This document shows positions 9,343 to 17,739 of a DNA stretch of 64,000 nucleotides, one piece after another. Below the pieces are notes generated by a model. That model made no database searches and had not been told where the DNA came from. It worked only from the letters and a program-made list of their open reading frames with translations. Numbering within the stretch: the first letter of the stretch is position 1; each line of letters starts with the position of its first letter. Location: contig NZ_FUZA01000001.1 in the NCBI RefSeq assembly GCF_900167945.1, positions 310,001-374,000 of the forward strand, written 5' to 3'. Source of the DNA: Dyadobacter psychrophilus. Its GTDB lineage: Bacteria > Bacteroidota > Bacteroidia > Cytophagales > Spirosomataceae. The translations under genes were made by a program, and so were the position numbers.

Positions 9343-9807
9343 TTAATGTGCTACTCTTGCAGAGTCACGTAAACGTTTGATCGTATCGTGGCCTTCCCTT
9401 AATGTAGCTTTTTGTTTTGTAATTAATGATCTCAAATCCGCGGTCAGCTCATCCGACTGCAAAGCTGTCTCATATGCTTTTTGCGCAGCGTCTTCACCAA
9501 ACTCGGAATTTTCAAGCGATGTTTTTCTGCCATCACTGCTGAATGCTGACTTCACGTCCATCCAGGTTCTATATAATTTTCCTGACACCATTGTGCCAGT
9601 TGCCGGCTCTCCGCCTAGCGCTGATACTTCACTGCTCAGTTCTGAAACGATGCTTCGGCTGTGGTCTGCCAGATTTGAGTATAGCGATCTCAGATCTGTA
9701 TCTGAACCATCCGTTTCGTCACTTGCCTTTTTATATCCTTCAATACGGTCGTTATTAATAAGGATCAAATCATTAAGTATGTCTACTACTTCTGAATTAC
9801 TTGCCAT
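9343..9807 (-). CDS. PA2169/DUF2383-type four-helix-bundle protein
   Basis: 154 residues, fully helical in appearance and without signal peptide. The N-terminal VDILNDLILINNDRIEGYKKA is the typical opening of the PA2169 (DUF2383) ferritin-like four-helix family. The conserved central segment (SALGGEPATGTMVSGKLYRTW) and the C-terminal QKATLREGHDTIKRLRD also fit. Family members are usually found with stress-response genes; no biochemical function is established to my knowledge. It is a single-gene unit with its own terminator, next to a Crp-type regulator. Confidence 0.8.
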   Translation of the reverse strand: MASNSEVVDILNDLILINNDRIEGYKKASDETDGSDTDLRSLYSNLADHSRSIVSELSSEVSALGGEPATGTMVSGKLYRTWMDVKSAFSSDGRKTSLENSEFGEDAAQKAYETALQSDELTADLRSLITKQKATLREGHDTIKRLRDSARVAH

Positions 9808-9952
9808 GATTCTTATTTATTTGGTTATGAAAGTGTTACAAAAATTATTGTTCCAACGTGCCACGTATGCCTAAAACAAGAATTTATATAAAATTTGTGG
9901 ATGTTTTTACGCCGTATAGGCGCCAGCACCCGTGTACAGGTGCAACAGCAGG

Positions 9953-10531
9953 TTATTTTTCACTCAGCTTTTTGCGCACTTTACTAAGAAATTCGGGCGA
10001 GAAACCCAGATATGAGGCGATGTAATGCTGAGCAACACGTTGTGGAATGGCGGGGTAACGGTTAAGAAAATCCAGATATTTTTCTACGGCCGTTGTGGAA
10101 ATGGTGCGAAAAAGCCTTTCCTGCAATTGGGCAAGGTTTCGCTGCACCATTAACCGGAACATTCGTTCGAAGCCCGGTACTTTTACCAATAGTTTTTCTT
10201 TGGTTTCCGGTGTAAGAATAAGGAGCTCACAATCTTCCAGTGTTTCGATGTAAACCAGTCCCGGGGTTTGGTTCTGAAAGCTGGTAATGTCGCTGACCCA
10301 CCAGTCTTCCACTGCAAACTGCAATGTAACTTCCGCTCCCGAATGGTCGATGTGATATGTTCTGATACAGCCTTTCAGGATGTAAGCTTCAAACTGACAA
10401 ATCTCGCCTTCCTGCAACAAGAAGCTCTTTTTAGGGTATTTTTTAAATTGAAGCAGTGAATCAAAATATTCCAGATCCTCAGGAGCGAACATCATGCACC
10501 GTAATGCATAATTATTAATTTTTTCAAACAT
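9953..10531 (-). CDS. Crp/Fnr-family transcriptional regulator
   Basis: 192 residues. The N-terminal two thirds form a cyclic-nucleotide-binding-type beta roll (KKSFLLQEGEICQFEAYILKG; SGAEVTLQFAVEDWWVSDI). The C-terminal part has a helix-turn-helix-like segment (RVAQHYIASYLGFSPEFLSK). The LGFSPEFLSKVRKKL ending is characteristic of the short Bacteroidota Crp-like subgroup, which often lacks residues for cAMP binding, so the ligand is unknown. It is transcribed just after the degenerate receiver protein (17-bp gap), suggesting one transcript. Confidence 0.85.
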   Translation of the reverse strand: MFEKINNYALRCMMFAPEDLEYFDSLLQFKKYPKKSFLLQEGEICQFEAYILKGCIRTYHIDHSGAEVTLQFAVEDWWVSDITSFQNQTPGLVYIETLEDCELLILTPETKEKLLVKVPGFERMFRLMVQRNLAQLQERLFRTISTTAVEKYLDFLNRYPAIPQRVAQHYIASYLGFSPEFLSKVRKKLSEK

Positions 10532-10548
10532 GCTTCAATATGTTCAGG

Positions 10549-10854
10549 TTACCGTTGCGCGAGCGCATGCTGGATTTCCGAGGAAAGCAGACCACTTCCT
10601 CCTCCATAATGTCGCATGCAGACCGTTTTAGGTGCAATTGACTCGCACAAGCGCAAAATCTGCGACTCTGCTTCATCATCGACGCCAACGCCTAAAAGTA
10701 CTAAATCAAATTTATTTATCTTCAAAGCTTCCCGCGCTTCGTCATAACTGGCCGCTCCCGTGCCGTTCCATCCCTCGTTTTTATTGATCAGCCGAATGAT
10801 GGTTTCCAGGATTTCCGCATGATCGGCCAGAACGAGAATATTTACATTTGCCAT
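10549..10854 (-). CDS. Degenerate receiver-like domain protein
   Basis: 101 residues with the start and beta-strand pattern of a response-regulator receiver (VNILVLADHAEILETIIRLI; NKFDLVLLGVGVDD). At the position of the phosphorylated Asp there is Gly55 (DLVLLG instead of DLVLLD). The acidic pocket has only one Asp (Asp11), and the usual Lys of beta 5 is not evident. It therefore probably cannot be phosphorylated and may act as a pseudo-receiver in protein binding. It precedes the Crp-like regulator by 17 bp. The family call is by pattern only. Confidence 0.6.
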   Translation of the reverse strand: MANVNILVLADHAEILETIIRLINKNEGWNGTGAASYDEAREALKINKFDLVLLGVGVDDEAESQILRLCESIAPKTVCMRHYGGGSGLLSSEIQHALAQR

Positions 10855-10901
10855 ATTACTGGGGTTTAGCTTCTATCATCCGCCGATTGGCTTCATATAC
10901 T

Positions 10902-11618
10902 TTACCACTTTTCAGGAACTTCCATCAAAAGCACTTCTGCATCACTGGTGGCTGCAAATTTCACATCTGAATCGGGCCAAAAACCATAGCCATCTCTCTG
11001 CCCCAATGCCTGATCATTGACAATGATATTCCCTTTTACTACAAACACATAAAGTCCGTTACCTGCCCGTTTCAGGGAATGATTGGTGTCAAAATCCTTG
11101 TCCAATTTCCCAATATGAAACCACGCCTGTTGCTGAATCCATACGCCTTCATCTTTCGGGTCCGGTGAAAGGATTTGCAGGAATTTGTTGTGCATGTCGC
11201 CTTTACTATAGTCGAGCTGGTCGTAGCGGGGTGTAACATTCAATTTATCCGGATAAAGCCAGATCTGCAGAAAAGTTACAGGCTGATCAGGATCTTTGTT
11301 AAATTCCGTATGGTAAATGCCTGTCCCGGCACTCATAGCCTGTATTTCGCCCGGCTCAATAACCGCAACATTGCCCATGCTATCCTGATGTTCCAGTGTG
11401 CCTTCCAACGGAATTGAAATAATTTCCATATTGTCGTGAGGATGTCGGCCGAAACCTTTTCCACCATGCACGATATCATCATTCAAAACGCGCAAAGCCC
11501 CAAACTGAATTCTTTGCGGGTCGTAATGATCATGAAAGCTGAATGTCTGGGCGCTTTTCAGCCAGCCATGATCCGCCACGAAACGGGAGTCGGCTGTATG
11601 CAAAATATTGTTTTTCAT
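10902..11618 (-). CDS. Pirin-family bicupin protein (YhhW/quercetinase-like)
   Basis: 238 residues. The pirin signature is clear: FSFHDHYDPQRIQFGALRVLNDD, then GFGRHPHDNMEIISIPLEGTLEHQDSMG with metal-binding His residues and a Glu. GTGIYHTEFN follows in the N-terminal cupin. The C-terminal cupin is degenerate, as in YhhW. Some members are quercetin 2,3-dioxygenases and others transcription cofactors, so the function here is open. It is followed on the same strand by regulators and preceded by an MhqD-like hydrolase and MhqO-like dioxygenase. That fits a response to quinones or electrophiles. Confidence 0.9.
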   Translation of the reverse strand: MKNNILHTADSRFVADHGWLKSAQTFSFHDHYDPQRIQFGALRVLNDDIVHGGKGFGRHPHDNMEIISIPLEGTLEHQDSMGNVAVIEPGEIQAMSAGTGIYHTEFNKDPDQPVTFLQIWLYPDKLNVTPRYDQLDYSKGDMHNKFLQILSPDPKDEGVWIQQQAWFHIGKLDKDFDTNHSLKRAGNGLYVFVVKGNIIVNDQALGQRDGYGFWPDSDVKFAATSDAEVLLMEVPEKW

Positions 11619-11646
11619 GACTTCCTTATTTAGTTTCTGCTGAAAC

Positions 11647-12273
11647 TTATGCGCTTAAAATATTCTTGTTGGCCAACTGAATTTCCGGCGATGAAATTGT
11701 ATGCTGACGTCCGGGATAAACCGCGAATGTTACAAAAGCATTCATCCGTTCCAGAATTGCAATGCTTTCCTTCACCCTCGAAACCGGAACATGCGGATCC
11801 GGATCACCCGTGGCAATAAATATAGGGGTCTCGTCAAAATCGCCGCCATAATTTTCCTCCGCAATCTCCTCTCCGATTAGTCCACCTGTAAATGCAATGA
11901 TCCCGCCATAGCGCTTCGCATTTCTGGCAGTGTATTCCAATGTAAGACATGCACCCTGCGAAAACCCTGCAAAATATATGTTTTCGGCTAGTATGCCCGC
12001 TGCTTCAATATCCTTAACCACCTGACCAACAATGTCCAATGCAGAATTCAGTGCAGGCTGGTTTTGATTTGCAGGGGCCATAAAGCTGTAAGGATACCAA
12101 CTGTTATTGCTTGCTTTCGGTGCATAAATGGCCATATCATTGATATTAAGGACACGTTTCAACGAAATAATATCTTCCGCTGACCCGCCCCGGCCATGCA
12201 ACATGACAATGGCTTTTTTGGCTTCTCCAATCGCCGCTCCGTCTTTTACAATTTGTTTGCTATGCGTATACAT
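11647..12273 (-). CDS. Alpha/beta hydrolase, phospholipase/carboxylesterase (MhqD-like) family
   Basis: 208 residues from ATG 12273 (MYTHSKQIVKDG); the longer frame to 12327 overlaps a terminator-like hairpin. It shows the oxyanion turn (MLHGRGGSAEDI), nucleophile elbow GFSQGACL, acid region ATGDPDPHVPVSRV and the catalytic His in GRQHT. These are characters of the small carboxylesterase/lysophospholipase group that includes MhqD. The neighbouring dioxygenase resembles MhqO, and in Bacillus these two proteins belong to one quinone-response regulon (established knowledge). Transfer of that role here is inference. Confidence 0.82.
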   Translation of the reverse strand: MYTHSKQIVKDGAAIGEAKKAIVMLHGRGGSAEDIISLKRVLNINDMAIYAPKASNNSWYPYSFMAPANQNQPALNSALDIVGQVVKDIEAAGILAENIYFAGFSQGACLTLEYTARNAKRYGGIIAFTGGLIGEEIAEENYGGDFDETPIFIATGDPDPHVPVSRVKESIAILERMNAFVTFAVYPGRQHTISSPEIQLANKNILSA

Positions 12274-12298
12274 AATATTTGAATTAGAAAGTTTGAAA

Positions 12299-12337
12299 AT
12301 TAGCCGGCTGTGAACAAGCTGCCACAAACCGGCTAAT
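12299..12337 (-). terminator. Hairpin terminator after the ring-cleaving dioxygenase gene
   Basis: Arms 12299-12307 (attagccgg) and 12329-12337 (ccggctaat) form a 9-bp stem. The loop can pair further (tgtg/caca), and the minus strand continues with TTTTC. It sits 15 bp after the dioxygenase stop and upstream of the hydrolase gene. Confidence 0.6.
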
Positions 12338-12351
12338 GAGCATGGTTTCCC

Positions 12352-13290
12352 TTAAACCAATTTAGGGAGCACACTTTCGATTTGAGCCCTGCGGGGTTCA
12401 TATTGAGGTGGAAGTTGCAGGCCTGTTCCCAGCTCCTCAACCGTTTCATCTGTCGCAAATCCAGGATTATCGCTCGCAATTTCAAACAATACGCCGCCCG
12501 GTTCACGGAAATAGAGTGAATAGAAATAATTTCTGTCAATTTTATCCGTGATCTGATGTCCGGCTTCAATGACTTTTTTGCGGAATTCCATCAAAATGTC
12601 ATCATTAGCAACCCGGAAAGCAACGTGGTGAACAGATCCGCCCGCTACATGACCGGCTCTTTCGCCAGGCACTTCAACCAGGTCAACGATCGCTGCATTT
12701 TCAACCGCATCGGTCACAAAGCGGAAGCGGTTCACGTGTTGTTCCAGTAATTTGTATCCGAAAATGTCCGTCAGGATTTTGGCAGTTTCTTCAATTTTAT
12801 TGCTGGTAATCGTAATGCTGTGAAACCCGCGTGTGGCGTTTTCGGCAGTCACTTCCGAAGTTTCATAAGGCGTTCTGTTATCAACTGTTTTGGGAACAGT
12901 AAGCTCGAATTTCAGACCATCAGGATCCAGGAATGTCAGATATTGCTCACCGAATTTTTCAGCCACCTTGTTATAAGTTACGTGATTGGCATCCAATCTT
13001 TTTAACCAAAAATCAAGACTGCCTTCGGGAACAGAATAGCCTATCTCAGTAACCTGGCGGGTTCCCCTGCGTCCGGCAGGAATTTGGCTGCCCCATGGAA
13101 AGAATGTCAGGATTGTACCAGGCGTTCCCTCTCTGTCGCCGTAATAAAAGTGATATGTATTCGGGTCGTCAAAATTGACGGTTTTTTTCACCATCCTCAA
13201 ACCGAGAACCCTTGTATAGAAGTCGTAATTTTTTTTAGGGTCGCTAGCAATGGCAGTTATGTGGTGTATCCCGTTGATTTTATTTTCCAT
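12352..13290 (-). CDS. VOC-family ring-cleaving dioxygenase (MhqO/MhqA-like)
   Basis: 312 residues from ATG 13290 (MENKINGIHHITAIASDPKK). It has two vicinal-oxygen-chelate repeats. The first opens with GIHHITAIASDPKKNYDFYTRVLGLR, and the second starts near GFHSITITSNKIEETAKILTD and includes GSVHHVAFRV and LFEIASDNPGF. The metal ligands are the His of GIHHIT, the His of VHHVAF and the Glu of LFEIASD. Members cleave hydroquinone-type rings and are part of quinone detoxification. The frame is open to 13356, but this ATG is the family start and lies 40 bp downstream of a good -7 element. Confidence 0.87.
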   Translation of the reverse strand: MENKINGIHHITAIASDPKKNYDFYTRVLGLRMVKKTVNFDDPNTYHFYYGDREGTPGTILTFFPWGSQIPAGRRGTRQVTEIGYSVPEGSLDFWLKRLDANHVTYNKVAEKFGEQYLTFLDPDGLKFELTVPKTVDNRTPYETSEVTAENATRGFHSITITSNKIEETAKILTDIFGYKLLEQHVNRFRFVTDAVENAAIVDLVEVPGERAGHVAGGSVHHVAFRVANDDILMEFRKKVIEAGHQITDKIDRNYFYSLYFREPGGVLFEIASDNPGFATDETVEELGTGLQLPPQYEPRRAQIESVLPKLV

Positions 13291-13329
13291 GTTTTCCAAA
13301 AGTTTAGTTGTCTTTGTTTTTTGTTGATA

Positions 13330-13337
13330 CAAAGATA
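13330..13337 (-). promoter_or_regulatory. Candidate -7 element for the dioxygenase gene
   Basis: The minus strand reads TATCTTTG, an exact match to the Bacteroidota -7 consensus TAnnTTTG, 40 bp before ATG 13290. A TTG is found only 16 bp further upstream instead of 19-21, so the -33 element is imperfect. Confidence 0.45.
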
Positions 13338-13398
13338 CCACCACCTCAAAGGCCAAAACATTGAACTAGGACAAGAAAAACTGGAGTGGAGGGAGATC

Positions 13399-13791
13399 TT
13401 ACAATGAAAGTTTGCGAGTAGCCGCTTTTAGCAACGCTTCATCCTCGGTCACCCGCTTATTCAATTTGGCGGCTTCCAGATATACACTCATTGGATATTT
13501 GCCGTCGAAGGCGGGATCGATTTCTACCATGGGGACTTTCAGCCGTGCATGCCTGATGCTTTCGAGATCGGTGATGGAAACGTAACTTAGTTCGGGCTTC
13601 TCCTGACCCAGATCACATAGCCCGAACGCAATATTGTTGGTCGCGTCCAGTTCCGAAAGCAGCCAGATCGCCCTGCCATACTTCGAATGTAATTTAACAA
13701 CGGGTGCATGGTCCTTCGCCAGGTCGTTTTGCACTTCCTGGAAGTTATGGACCATAATTTCTCTCAAATTCTGCGGGATCATGTTTGCCAT
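13399..13791 (-). CDS. DUF2958-like protein
   Basis: 130 residues without signal or membrane segments. The central stretch GRAIWLLSELDATNNIAFGL followed by CDLGQEKPELSYVSITDLESI matches the DUF2958 pattern (W-LLTELD...IAFGLCDLG-PELGYVS). Members occur widely, often in plasmid or accessory DNA, and no activity is established that I know of. The annotated ATG is only 5 bp from a consensus -7 element, so translation may begin at Met4 (13782) or Met13 (13755). A monocistronic unit is likely. Confidence 0.75.
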   Translation of the reverse strand: MANMIPQNLREIMVHNFQEVQNDLAKDHAPVVKLHSKYGRAIWLLSELDATNNIAFGLCDLGQEKPELSYVSITDLESIRHARLKVPMVEIDPAFDGKYPMSVYLEAAKLNKRVTEDEALLKAATRKLSL

Positions 13792-13795
13792 TCAA

Positions 13796-13827
13796 CAAAA
13801 GTAGCGGATTATGATTTAATTCGGCAA
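13796..13827 (-). promoter_or_regulatory. Promoter of the DUF2958-like gene
   Basis: The minus strand has TTG (13825-13827), a 21-bp spacer, then TACTTTTG (13796-13803), fitting TTG-N19-21-TAnnTTTG. The -7 box ends 5 bp before the upstream ATG, so the transcript would be leaderless or start at a later Met. Confidence 0.5.
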
Positions 13828-14052
13828 CCAGAAAAAAGCCTCGTAAACTACAACCCGATAAATAAATAATATTACAGATCGCGCAGAATTACATGATCAT
13901 TCAGTAATTTCCGTCCAGATATTTTTTCATTCCAAATAGGTTATAACCCTTATAGACTGGCAAAAATCATCCCGGCGAGTTAATTCACATTAGCCCAGTC
14001 GATTATAAAATTTTGTGATTATTAACAGTAAACCCCAAACAACAATTACTCT

Positions 14053-16050
14053 ATGAATAAAAATCTACTTCAAGTTTTTTTCCTCCTTCTTCTATTTATT
14101 TCCAAATTATGCTTCGCACAGGTTACCGTAACTTTTCCTACCGAAAGGGCTGTTTTTCAGCGAAACAATGCTAACCAGGCCAACGTATATATAGGAGGGT
14201 TTATCACAGAACCTTTTCAGCAGATTGAGGCTCGCTTTATTCCGCGTGTTTCAGGTGAAGGAGAAGCTGCACCTATCGGTGGTGGCTGGACAATTATTGA
14301 CGCAACTCCAAACGGAGGGCACTTCTATGGCATGATGACAATCAAAGGCGGCTGGTACAAACTGGAAGTGCGCGGGATCAAAAATGGAAGCGAACCCAAA
14401 CTTGCCAGCGTGGAACGTGTGGGCGTCGGCGAAATCTTCGTTGTTGCCGGCCAGTCCAATGCGACGGGTGGCGATGCAAATCCCAACGGTCCCGGTGCTG
14501 CGAATGATCAGATCAATAGCGTAAATTTTCAAAATGTCAGTGGCGGATTGATCGCGGAATACAACAATGTGCAGCTGCCGTGCCCTGAATTTGTACATCT
14601 CGATGCGGGCACCAAAACAGCTCCATTCGGAAACTACGCCTGGTGCTGGGGCTCATTTGGGGACAAAATCTATGAAAAATACCGTGTACCGGTGATGATT
14701 TTCAACGCAGGATGGTCGAGCACGGGCATTGAAGAATGGCGGCAAACCATTGATCCGAACGCTGTGACAACAGGGCCTTTCGGCTACACCTTTCCGAGAG
14801 GCCTACCCTTCGGGCATCTCAGACTTGCGTTAAATAATTACATAGCCCAGCTTGGCATTCGCGCCGTGCTCTGGCATCAGGGCGAAACCGATAATTTCAT
14901 TGAAAGCTCACTGACAGTCAACCCCAAAGACCGCTATCGGGATAAGCTTTGGGAAGTGATCAATGCGAGCCGTAACCTTTCGGGCAAAAGCAATTTGGCG
15001 TGGGTTGTGGCCAGGGCATCGCGGTTCACTTTTGATGGTGCAACCAGAACTTCGGCCAATGTCATAGCAGCTCAGAATGAGTTAATTAACAACGACGGAA
15101 CCTATGCCCATGTTTATCAGGGTCCTGAAACTGATCCTTATTACAGCATTCAGTATCGCAGCGACGAGGTCCATTTCCGCGGCGACGGCGTAACGCCGTC
15201 GCCTGATGGCAATGTTTATTCCGGCCTCATTTCCCTGGCTGGCTTCTGGAATGACAGGATTACCAGCGACTTCATGAGTCAATCCACACCTTACCCCGCC
15301 TTGCCGCCAGCAGAAGTAACCGCGACACAGGCACCAGGAAGCACAGACCTTACATTTACTGGGCCAAGCATTCCGGGCGGATCTGTTTACAACTGGCTGA
15401 ATGCAGACAATTGCAGTCAGGTGCAAAACACGTCGCAGCAGTGGACAGTGGGCACAGGTTTTTACAAATTGAAAATCGTAGATTCCAACAAGAACACCAT
15501 TTTCTCGCCTCGACTTTACGTATCCGGTTCATCGCTTCCGGTTATATGGAAGTATTTCAATGTCCGCAACACTGGAAACAGTCGTCCTTTGATCCAATGG
15601 GCAACTTCGGAGGAAATGAACGCGTCGCATTTCGAGTTGGAGCGCAGCAACAATGCTGTTTATTTTACCAACATTAAAACGATTGAAGCGGCAGGCAATT
15701 CGAAAAATACGAACGCATACGAATATCAGGAAGAATTTTTGCCCTCCGGCACGTACTACTACCGCATCAGGCAGGTGGATCTGGATGGCAAGTTCACTTA
15801 CAGTCGCTCAGTAAGCACAAAAATTGCTGAAAATGAATCGATCAAGGCCTACCCTAATCCGGTAACCGATGTCCTAAGTATTGAATCGGAAAAAGTGCTG
15901 GGGCTGGTCGAAGTGACTAGTGTTGCAGGAGTAAGGTTGCATATTTCCAGACAAAACTCGAATGCTATGACGCTTGATATGACCAAATTCCCAACTGGCC
16001 TGTACACGATTACCGCCAACGGGAAAAGTTACAAAGTGGTTAAAAAGTAG
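14053..16050 (+). CDS. T9SS-exported SGNH-type esterase (sialate O-acetylesterase-like)
   Basis: 665 residues with a signal peptide (MNKNLLQVFFLLLLFISKLCFA). The domain at residues about 125-400 has GEIFVVAGQSNATGG (nucleophile Ser in GQSN), VLWHQGETDN and a late EVHFRGDG, the pattern of carbohydrate-acetylesterase-type SGNH enzymes. A domain rich in beta strands follows. The C-terminus (IKAYPNPVTDVLSIES ... GLYTITANGKSYKVVKK) is a type A sorting domain, so export through the type IX system to the surface is expected. The substrate is probably an acetylated glycan (inference). It stands alone, with a bidirectional terminator downstream. Confidence 0.88.
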   Translation: MNKNLLQVFFLLLLFISKLCFAQVTVTFPTERAVFQRNNANQANVYIGGFITEPFQQIEARFIPRVSGEGEAAPIGGGWTIIDATPNGGHFYGMMTIKGGWYKLEVRGIKNGSEPKLASVERVGVGEIFVVAGQSNATGGDANPNGPGAANDQINSVNFQNVSGGLIAEYNNVQLPCPEFVHLDAGTKTAPFGNYAWCWGSFGDKIYEKYRVPVMIFNAGWSSTGIEEWRQTIDPNAVTTGPFGYTFPRGLPFGHLRLALNNYIAQLGIRAVLWHQGETDNFIESSLTVNPKDRYRDKLWEVINASRNLSGKSNLAWVVARASRFTFDGATRTSANVIAAQNELINNDGTYAHVYQGPETDPYYSIQYRSDEVHFRGDGVTPSPDGNVYSGLISLAGFWNDRITSDFMSQSTPYPALPPAEVTATQAPGSTDLTFTGPSIPGGSVYNWLNADNCSQVQNTSQQWTVGTGFYKLKIVDSNKNTIFSPRLYVSGSSLPVIWKYFNVRNTGNSRPLIQWATSEEMNASHFELERSNNAVYFTNIKTIEAAGNSKNTNAYEYQEEFLPSGTYYYRIRQVDLDGKFTYSRSVSTKIAENESIKAYPNPVTDVLSIESEKVLGLVEVTSVAGVRLHISRQNSNAMTLDMTKFPTGLYTITANGKSYKVVKK

Positions 16051-16125
16051 TTGAAGTTTATATTCTTCTTTTCACTTACTATTTAGACGTCGATTTTTTC
16101 AATTAGTCACAATGTTTCAAAACAA

Positions 16126-16155
16126 AAAACGGACAGCTGGGTGGCTGTCCGTTTT
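16126..16155. terminator. Bidirectional terminator between convergent genes
   Basis: A 12-bp perfect stem (16126-16137 aaaacggacagc; 16144-16155) with a 6-nt loop and A/T tracts at both ends. It lies between the esterase stop (16050) and the aminotransferase stop (16180). Confidence 0.85.
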
Positions 16156-16179
16156 ACTAATATATTGAAGTGCTAAATG

Positions 16180-17370
16180 CTAACTCATTTCCTGCAATGC
16201 GCTGACAAATAGCTTCATTTCATCCTTTGTTCCTATGCTGACACGGCACCAGGGTTTCTCCTGGATGTCCATGGCTTTCACCACAATGCCTTTGTCAACC
16301 ATCTTTTTAAGAAATTCCTTTCCGGGCATATTGATGGGGAAGATGACGAAATTGGTATAAGACGGCACATATTTGTAGCCCATCGTTGTCAGGTTTTCGT
16401 ATAAATACGTTTTCGCTTCTGTGTTCAGCTTTCTGGTGCTGTTTTGAAACTCCACATCGTCCATAGCCGCAGAAGCGGCGTAAACGGATGTACACGCAAT
16501 GCCTGAACCACCTCCTTTTGCCGTCTTTTTAATCATATCCAATGTAGCCGGCATCGCCGTAATGTAACCTACACGCAGTCCTGCCATTCCCATGATCTTT
16601 GAAAAAGTCCTGGCGATAATGACGTTTCTATTTTCCTTTAAAAGCGAAACCATGCTTTTGTTATCCGCCCCCTCCACAAGTTCAATGTAAGCCTCATCAA
16701 TAAAAATGGGCACTTTCTCTGAAACGCGGCTACAAAAATCAGTCAGGGCTTTCGTGGAAGTTACTGCACCGACCGGGTTGTTTGGATTACAGATATAAAC
16801 CAGCTTCGTATCTTTATCAATGGCCTTTTCCATCGCGTCCAGGTCGTGCGACCAATCCGCTTTGCAAGGAATAGGTTTCCAGGTTGCGCCAATGGATTCG
16901 GCCACGCGGATCAGCGACATATAAGTCGGGTCGGCCGACACCAGGTTACCGCCATCTTTGAAAACGGCGAGCGCTGTCTTTTCCAGCAGGTCGCCTGATC
17001 CGTTTCCCAACATGATGTAATCGCCACCAACGCCTTCCTTGGCAGCAATTTTATCCGTAAGCGCTTTCAATTCGGTGCGGGCATAACGGTTTCCTTTTTC
17101 AATGGATTCCGCAATTGCTTTCCTGGCCATTGGAGGCGGGCCATAAGGGTTTTCATTGGAGCCGATCCTGGCAACCATCTTCGCAAGGTCAGGCTCTTTG
17201 TCCAAAAAATGTCCCCTTACCATTGGACTGTAAAAGATACGGTTCGACTTGTCGAGCCGCATAGGTGTGCTGGCAAAGGCGCCCTCAGCTAAAAATGGCG
17301 CAACTGCCAATGCACCCATTGACGCAAAACCGGATTTCAGCAAACTGCGGCGGTTGATTTTCTGTACCAT
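16180..17370 (-). CDS. Exported PLP-dependent aminotransferase, HisC-like
   Basis: 396 residues. The N-terminus MVQKINRRSLLKSGFASMGA with an RRSLLK motif and hydrophobic stretch ending EGAFAS looks like a Tat signal, so the folded enzyme with its cofactor is probably exported. The remainder is a class I/II aminotransferase. It has GSNENPYGPP at the N-terminus, LGNGSGDLLEKTA for cofactor phosphate, YICNPNNPVGAV, FIDEAYIELVEG, and the PLP lysine in ARTFSKIMGMAGLRVGY. It is closest in pattern to histidinol-phosphate aminotransferases. An exported form is not expected in histidine synthesis, and no his genes are nearby, so the substrate is unknown. Confidence 0.85.
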   Translation of the reverse strand: MVQKINRRSLLKSGFASMGALAVAPFLAEGAFASTPMRLDKSNRIFYSPMVRGHFLDKEPDLAKMVARIGSNENPYGPPPMARKAIAESIEKGNRYARTELKALTDKIAAKEGVGGDYIMLGNGSGDLLEKTALAVFKDGGNLVSADPTYMSLIRVAESIGATWKPIPCKADWSHDLDAMEKAIDKDTKLVYICNPNNPVGAVTSTKALTDFCSRVSEKVPIFIDEAYIELVEGADNKSMVSLLKENRNVIIARTFSKIMGMAGLRVGYITAMPATLDMIKKTAKGGGSGIACTSVYAASAAMDDVEFQNSTRKLNTEAKTYLYENLTTMGYKYVPSYTNFVIFPINMPGKEFLKKMVDKGIVVKAMDIQEKPWCRVSIGTKDEMKLFVSALQEMS

Positions 17371-17739
17371 AGAAAAATGTGTTAGTGGTTGAAATGAGAC
17401 ATTCGGTTACAGGATTTAATGCAACTATGACAGAAAATCATAGCGATTGCTTGAAGGCAGTGCGGCTACCGGGAAATTTTGCTTGCGGCGAGGAATACAA
17501 AGAATCTTTTGTTCTTATGCAACATTTAAATATAATCAATTGCCGTATTGAAGAAAAGCAATAGACAGAACTAATGTCTTTACAGGGGCAGATTAATGTT
17601 TAAATAAATATTATTATAAAATAAATACAACAACCCCAGCGAGTTAGGCTGCTTTTTTTGAAGTTCGGGAATGAAAATTGGTGTGAATGTTGTTGTTAAT
17701 ACATTGCCGGAATAAAAGTTAAAATTTCATTGCAGCTTT
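17371..17739. other. Intergenic spacer, nothing recognised
   Basis: AT-rich stretch between two divergent genes. No hairpin, repeat or full promoter match was seen. A 61-codon open frame (17379-17564) has no family features and is treated as chance. Confidence 0.5.

Noticed and set aside
17379..17564. 61-codon open frame upstream of ytxJ
   Set aside because: No family resemblance, unfavourable composition and placement inside the aminotransferase promoter region.
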